Origin: Ligula intestinalis
Lineage: Eukaryota; Platyhelminthes; Cestoda; Diphyllobothriidea; Diphyllobothriidae
Reading direction: 5' to 3'
NCBI GenBank assembly: GCA_036362985.1
Contig: JAYGXS010000001.1
Location: 73,046,377 to 73,110,376, forward strand
DNA: 64,000 nt
Under the pieces are notes generated by a model. That model was not told the DNA's origin. It searched no databases and was given only the letters and a program-made list of their open reading frames with translations. The translations under genes were made by a program, and so were the position numbers. Of this stretch, positions 58,570 to 64,000 are shown piece after piece; the first letter of the stretch is position 1; the number at the start of each line of letters is the position of its first letter.

Positions 58570-58960
58570 GTGCACTGGTCTTCTATAGCATAATCATAGT
58601 CAAAAGCCGTTACTTCTTTCCAAAAAACGACAGTGCTTCTTCTTATCCAATACCATGTGCCTCACCAAATCCCTCCGGTGCCCTGTCGTTTGTTGGGATA
58701 ATTGAAGGCTTTCAAACGTGCCTTATGTTCCCAAAAATCTGGTAGAATTTACCTCGCTATCATCCCAGTTGTGGGAAAATCGGTGCTTTGACGACTAAAG
58801 AGGAGCATATAGTAGCCTACTCTGCCTTCCGGCTCCTATCGCTCGCATTTCAATAAATAACCACCCCACATTTGAGTCAATGCGTATTAGGCTCTTTACT
58901 AAGTTTGCTGCGTGTAAAATCCAAGGATTATGGAAGATGTACGGCTACAAGGGGCTTGTT
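58570..58960 (+). repeat. Unclassified repeat R, copy 3, in intron 9 of the pseudogene
   Basis: The part at 58795-58920 (CTATCGCTCGCATTTCAATA, CCCACATTTGAGTCAATGCG) matches 3165-3235 and the reverse complement of 26050-26120. Gene-relative orientation equals that of copy 2. Confidence 0.6.
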
Positions 58961-59059
58961 CAAGGAGAATTTTCCGCTTTACACAAATATGCGAATTGCG
59001 AGAATCTAAAAATATACGATAGGTTTAGGTTCCGATTCGTTCAGAAGCGAGGTTTTGAC

Positions 59060-59217
59060 CCTCAGGATCATTTTGCTGAAAAAAATCTGTTGAAATTCTG
59101 GACTTTGCTTACACAGAAGTCGGTGATCTTCAAAATCAATCGTATACTGATAACGCAGTTAGTAGATTTTAGCCTTCCATGCACTTTCACGAAGGACTTT
59201 TTCATAAAATACATGCC
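59060..59217 (-). pseudogene. Pseudo-rGC exon 9, frameshift and DFC
   Basis: Acceptor gatttag|ggc, KSFVKVHGRLKSTNC, LKITDFCV. One extra T in a run shifts the frame to an early stop; the donor GGGTAAG has become GGGTCAA. Confidence 0.85.
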
Positions 59218-59439
59218 CTAAATCACGTTTGGAATTCAGCATGAAAAGATGACAGCAGCAAGCTAGAAAAAACCTACTGATAGATAAATATGCTATAGAG
59301 TAAACCTACTCCGATCTGTTTCAGGATGTACCCATCCTCTATCATTTTCATGAGTAGCGAGCTAATTGGAACTCCAATTGTATATGTTACTCGCCAACTA
59401 TTAGTAACAAAGTTATTATTTTACCGAAAATGCAGACCA

Positions 59440-59612
59440 ACATCACGAAGCTTTTCGGCCTATGTGGGCCTTATCAGGTGATGGCAGGTCAACTCTAGTG
59501 TAGCAGCGGAAATCGCTGCCACGCTCGAGTTTTGAACTCGCGTCTCTCCGGCCAGAGGCGAACGCTCTAACCATTGAGCCATGGGTCCGCCGTGTTGTCG
59601 GTTTTTGATCGG
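59440..59612 (-). repeat. tRNA-headed SINE, second family
   Basis: Minus strand: GGACCCATGGCTCAATGGTT (A-box region), GCGTTCGCCTCTGGCCGG (anticodon-arm-like), GCGAGTTCAAAACTCGAGC (B box), then a non-tRNA body towards 59440. It differs from the 23.5-24 kb family. Confidence 0.6.
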
Positions 59613-59618
59613 GCCTTT

Positions 59619-59631
59619 ATATATATATATA
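59619..59631. repeat. Short AT run
   Basis: About six AT units. Confidence 0.8.
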
Positions 59632-59989
59632 AATATGAATATGTCGTGGTATGTCGTGATAATCGATAGCTTTTTTAATAGTTAGCCCTTATCCTCAGCT
59701 TTGAAATAAGAGAGCTAGAAAGCGTTTCATATTGTTCTTACTAGTCGCAAATATCTTCATACCTGACCTGTCGTCTACATATTGATCGCGCTGCTGAACA
59801 GTGGCAACATAGATAGGAAACTTCTGTTGATACTGGGACCGTAGGCCCTGATTGGAAGTCCGCAACCAAGACTAGAAGTCGAGCTTCTGCGAATAAATGT
59901 AGACCGGCGAGTCTTACCTCTGTTTTTTGCAGAACCATGGAGAAAATTTCACATAAAGTTCTGATGCAGTTCCTCGAGTACTATTACCT

Positions 59990-60250
59990 CTTTTTCGATG
60001 CCCAATACAACTTTTGTAGTGGTAGGTACTGCCTTATGAATCTGTTATTCTCACTTTAACGCTGGATTTAAGCAAGTGACGAAGTCAAAATGCTGCAGGC
60101 CATCTATTTTGACTTCAAAAAGACCTTCGAAAGTCGCGATCACCAACGCTTTCTGCATAAATGTGCAACGTAGGAGTTCATGGGAACCTCTTTGTGTTAA
60201 TTCGACACGCTTTGACCGGACGGTGCCAATGAGTACAATTGATATGCTAG
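59990..60250 (+). mobile_element. LINE reverse-transcriptase scrap
   Basis: Plus strand around 60075-60170 reads DEVKMLQAIYFDFKKTFESR then DHQRFLHKCAT-stop, parallel to [20 protein letters not shown] of the LINE at 23130-25440. Broken and short; lies between pseudo-exons 8 and 9. Confidence 0.5.
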
Positions 60251-61215
60251 CAGTCCTCAGAAGGAAACGTGAAAGTTCTTCGTTTTGTACGTTTTTCTCT
60301 ATAGAAGGGCATTAATAGAAACCAAAAAATGTTCAATTATGTGTTCAGAGAACAGAAAATTTTGTTTTTCGTTCACGAAATTGAGGTAAGTGCCAGAATA
60401 AGTGAGATATGTCTTGCAAACTGCTAAGTTTTGTGTCATAAAATTCAGTAATAATGTTATAGGGCTGTAATTTGTTTTACTCCACCGAAAATTAAGACCA
60501 AGGGCAAGCATATGTACGAACATCCTAGGCATGCCGTCAATTCTCTCTGTCAAGCCTTACATTTTTCTTTTCTATCGACGTATTTCTTAGCCAGTTTATC
60601 AGTAAGGTGCTCAAAGGCATTTGCACAATCAAGCATATGGAGATTCCAATCGACTGGAAAATGTCTCATGCTAAAAAACGATATTGGCCCTAAGACGAAT
60701 ACCATAGTATGCATCCTAGTGTAGAAGAAACTATGAAATCCCATCGTCTAGTCCTCCCGTTACATTGCTAACTGTTGTCTCCATGTGTCTTGTCGTGTAA
60801 AAGTAAGTTAAAAAGCAGTAAACATTCACGATGCACGCGTTTGTCTTAGTTAAGTGAATGATGACCAAATAGATTCTACCTTTCAGAACCCACTTAGGGA
60901 CAAGTTGTATGGGTAGCTTGGCTAGTGTGGCAAGCACGTCATGTTTCATGACATATTGTCGATGTCATCTGCAGAAAATTCACACAACCGAAAGCGCCTT
61001 TATCCATTGTTTAATTTTCTTTTCGAAAAATCGCAAGGTAAATAATAGAACCAGCTTCCAAAAATGGTTTGCAGACGGGAGATTGTCTGAAAACACTGAG
61101 CACTGTCGTAGGAAAAATATCTGTTGAATGGCCTTTCAATTCAAGAATACACAATGTAGGACAAGTTTGAGGGGTTCGCAATCTTGATCAGGCCACCGAG
61201 ATTAGAAATGAATAC
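60251..61215. other. Rest of pseudogene intron 8, unassigned
   Basis: The minus frame 60744-60550 and neighbours have a faint RT-like look (LDCANAFEHLTDKL), too weak to call. Confidence 0.3.
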
Positions 61216-61287
61216 CTTGATTAAATCACTCAATAGAAAAAGTCGGTATTCTTCATCCAAAGCAAGAGTCGGATGAGCCAGAACGTC
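61216..61287 (-). pseudogene. Pseudo-rGC exon 8, intact
   Basis: Acceptor ccttttag|gac, donor tcaag|gtattc, [20 protein letters not shown]. Same length as plus exon 8. Confidence 0.88.
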
Positions 61288-61705
61288 CTAAAAGGATAAA
61301 AATCAACAGATTGAAAACATTCGGGAAACTGTTTTGTTGTTATTTTTATTACAAAAATGATTGAAGCCGATCCCTATATGCCTGTATAACACGCTCGGTA
61401 AGGTTGGTCAAAGCTTATAAAGAAACAACCTATGAATACATTTTCTGGGTGTTCGTGATTCGAATTTCTTGAGCTGTGGTTGTTGCTAGTCATAAAAAAA
61501 ACTTGTGAAAGAAAGCAGGTGCAAGAATCTCGTGTCTGTTCGAGACGAAAAAGGTGTGCTTCGCTCTAGAATGTTCACATTAATCCTGCGACTTTGGAAT
61601 TAACTAGCTGTTGATCATTTTTACTCAGCCTTAATGTTGCTCAAGAATATTTTTGATGCCAACTACCATGGAAATCTTTTACTTTCACCGACGCTCAAAG
61701 TCAAT

Positions 61706-61888
61706 CTGGAGACTTCCTCTGCTGCAGTGTTCATACACCAGATAAAAGGAGGTGCTGCCCAAATATACTCCAATGAAAGGGTTGATGTTTCCATATTGAA
61801 GTTCACGGAGAGCGCGCAAATGTTCCACGACTTTGGATTTCAGTGTTGCTTCAGATGTATCGATTTGCTCTAGGTTAATTGTACAGCC
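61706..61888 (-). pseudogene. Pseudo-rGC exon 7, donor lost
   Basis: Acceptor aatctcag|gg. Open frame with [20 protein letters not shown] and [14 protein letters not shown]. The donor GT of the plus gene is AT here (CTCCAGATTG). Confidence 0.88.
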
Positions 61889-62163
61889 CTGAGATTAGAA
61901 TATGAAACGCAAAATTTATTATTATATTGCATAAGTACTAGAGATTAAGTTCAGTCCAAATTCTATAAGATCAACTAATATGTGCTTCAAAGTTAAGTCG
62001 CATTCTTTAACACTACAGGCACAGACTTAAATGAAGGTACAAAACCAGCAAAACAATTTGAAATGATTGCGTGAGAGCAAATTTAATTGAATAATCCTAA
62101 AAATGAAGCACAGGTTACTCATTTTAGGTACGCCTAGTTAACTTATTGATGTTGCCAACTTAC

Positions 62164-62270
62164 GTTTAAGAAAAGAACAGTGCGAGATACTGCATTTCCC
62201 TTTGGACGCACTGACATGCCCTCAGACTGTGGCTCGGTGATGGCACTTTCAACGCAATTGGCTGGTCCTT
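62164..62270 (-). pseudogene. Pseudo-rGC exon 6, frameshifted
   Basis: Acceptor cctttag|aag, donor aaac|gtaag. Starts KDQPIA like NDQPIA in the plus gene. The middle has diverged with a net +2 bases, so the end (RTVLFLN) is in another frame. Confidence 0.75.
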
Positions 62271-62943
62271 CTAAAGGCGTGGGCAAAAAACAGTACATTC
62301 AAGGCTTTTAGTCGGGGAAGAAGAATACTCACAATCTGGCAGGATAGCATTACTTACCAGATGCTTTGGATTTCGGATGGCACTGTTAGTCAAATAGGGA
62401 AGATTTACCCCATGAAAATCGGCGATTGTAAAAGTTTTGTTGACTTCCTCAGATTTACCTAGTTGCCAGCTTTCTCTTCAACTACATTAACACTGTTTAT
62501 AATTGTTTTGTCGGCAGTAAAGAGTCCCTTTTTGGATTGAGGTAATCGATGAGGTAATCGATGCTAACCGACAAAATTTATTAAATCATTGAAAGTAAGT
62601 CTCATGTTTACTCTGCTTCTTTATAAATATGAATGGTCGGGGCCATCTTTTATAAGCAGGATCACCATTTATGAAACCTTTCTTCCCATTGACACCTTTG
62701 CGCTACGTTTCTCTTGTGAATGAAAGCAAAGATATCGAACATTTCGCGGGCCAGATATATTTGTAGGCATGCAAATCTGCTACTTAAGCGAGAGTTTCTA
62801 CATCTTTCCCCTCGGATCTGATTTCGCTCCAATGAACTACGATTCGCGTAAGCTCTAACAGAATAACGGCAATAGCGCCAGTAGACCTTATTTACAAGTA
62901 CACGAACATAATAATTTTAAAAAAGCTTCACCCAAATTTTCAC

Positions 62944-63052
62944 CCGTAACTTCTCCGCTGGGGGCATCGAGACTTCGATGGCTTTAACATCGTCTGGGTA
63001 TAAATTGAGTCTGTCTGGGCACTTTCGAATTTTCAGCGTCTTCTTTTGTTGC
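62944..63052 (-). pseudogene. Pseudo-rGC exon 5
   Basis: Acceptor tttttag|gc, donor cgg|gtgaaa. Reads QQKKTLKIRKCPDRLNLYPD in an open frame, the same length as plus exon 5. Confidence 0.85.
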
Positions 63053-64000
63053 CTAAAAAGGAAATTAATGCACGACGTATCCAACACTGTTTATATTCAT
63101 TGACGTCTCTCAACTTATGCTAGACAACCTTAATGTATTTCTTGATATTCTAAGAAAAATCTAGCATATTTTAAAGGTAAAACGTACAAACAAACACATG
63201 CAGTAGAAACCTATAAGCAGTCATTATTATAGACACACAATGGCAATAGTCAACGGACGCGTCCTAGTTGTATCCTATTTTGAAAACAAAGTACTAATCT
63301 ATATTCATTGATATAATAGACCGAGTTATCAAAAATTGAGTGCGAAGACATTGAATCTGGATTGCGGTAAAATCTGCTCTGGAGATCTACGAATTATATA
63401 GTATAAAGGCAAAGTATTTCTATCTAGAATTGTTGCAACCTGCAATCTACAAAATATAATACAGGGGACAACCATTAATGTTTAGTTTTTCTGAGGAAGG
63501 TCCAACGGACAAAAGATTTCACGTTATCGCTTAGGATGGATTAATATCATACAGATATGACTAAAATATTTTTCTGCGCACTATACCCAGATACGCATTG
63601 CAAAATTTACCATCAATTTTAAGTAGATGGCCTTCTTATACACAAGAACAAGTATTTTTTTTATTGTACATTAGGAATACTAAGGCAGTAAAGCGAGATT
63701 GGGTGACAAGGTAGCCCATATAAGAGTGATCTGATTATGCAACTTTCTCACTAAGTGGCTAGGTGACATGTGTTTGGTGTATAAATGGCTAACCCCTAAA
63801 AACTGCCAACAAATAGCGTGGAAATATGATATAACATGGACATTGCTAATATAAGTAAACTAAGTTTATTTGCTATTTTTTAATGTGTGCTTCTTATCGC
63901 GGAATTCTGGTTTTTTAAGACTTAAAATTAATATGTTCAATGGTCCTTATATCATCACAACGGAAGAAGGTTGATAAAGGGTTACTGTTCAAAATCTTTA
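63053..64000. other. No recognised feature; upstream intron of the pseudogene
   Basis: AT-rich. The transmembrane exon of the minus copy should lie upstream of 63052. It is not seen here; in the plus gene the gap is 989 bases, so it may lie just past the edge. Confidence 0.4.

Larger units (their letters stand above)
54497..63052 (-). pseudogene. Inverted rGC paralogue, exons 5-13 preserved, inactivated
   Basis: Nine minus-strand segments match exons 5-13 of the plus gene in order, with homologous splice sites and intron sequence. Lengths (plus/minus): 109/109, 105/107, 183/183, 72/72, 157/158, 197/197, 125/124, 141/141, 193/193. Lesions: frameshift in exon 6; donor lost after exon 7 (CAG|ATTGAC); one-base insertion, DFG to DFC and lost donor in exon 9; Trp to TGA in exon 10; TAA, Trp to TAG and a one-base deletion in exon 11; catalytic Asp to Glu (FSEIVGF) in exon 13. 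Exons 14-16 are absent; PLE-B sequence follows exon 13. The 5' half would lie beyond 64000. Confidence 0.9.

Noticed and set aside
60550..60744. RT-like minus frame (LDCANAFEHL)
   Set aside because: A single short match without neighbouring RT motifs.
61634..61873. 79-codon plus frame as a gene
   Set aside because: It is the antisense shadow of pseudo-exon 7.
1..64000. CRISPR array, operons, phage or integron features
   Set aside because: Spliced genes and eukaryotic retroelements throughout; no regularly spaced short repeats of that kind.

Overview
The window is eukaryotic: long AT-rich introns with GT/AG splice sites, tRNA-headed SINEs, CR1/Jockey-type LINE debris and many Penelope-like retroelements (PLEs), some with hammerhead-like ends. 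A TTAGGG-type telomere-like tract and this repeat load fit a flatworm, perhaps a large-genome tapeworm. That placement is inference. The sequence proves only a repeat-rich invertebrate-like genome.

The main content is a pair of paralogous membrane guanylate cyclase (rGC, natriuretic-peptide-receptor-like) loci facing each other tail to tail. The plus-strand gene runs from 9341 to 45878 (or about 46385) in 17-18 exons that join in frame: signal peptide and ligand-binding domain (exons 1-3), transmembrane segment (exon 4), kinase-homology domain (exons 5-11), coiled-coil hinge (exon 12), cyclase domain (exons 13-16) and a basic tail. All the catalytic residues I can check are present, so it is probably functional. 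The minus-strand copy (63052 down to 54497) has counterparts of exons 5-13 with the same lengths or 1-2 base indels. It carries nonsense codons, frameshifts and lost donor sites, so it is a pseudogene in the part visible. A detached, frameshifted ligand-binding exon lies on the minus strand at 52145-52996.

The copies also share intron sequence: an unclassified repeat in intron 9, an antisense PLE in intron 10 and a GC-rich block in intron 11, each in the same place and orientation relative to the gene. The event was therefore a genomic (segmental) inverted duplication. A second PLE family (B) later entered introns 10, 11 and 13 of the plus copy and the sequence beyond pseudo-exon 13 of the minus copy, twice as head-to-head palindromic pairs.

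Layout: 1-2085 degenerate LINE; 2.0-9.3 kb repeats (PLE ends with a hammerhead-like motif, SINE, PLE-A remnants) and no host gene recognised; 9.3-46.4 kb the active rGC gene with its repeat-filled introns, including a telomere-like tract, a 1-kb foldback and a 21-G run; 46.4-52.1 kb intergenic with small repeats; 52.1-54.4 kb ligand-binding fragment and PLE-B piece; 54.5-63.1 kb rGC pseudogene with PLE-A, SINE and LINE fragments; 63.1-64 kb nothing recognised.
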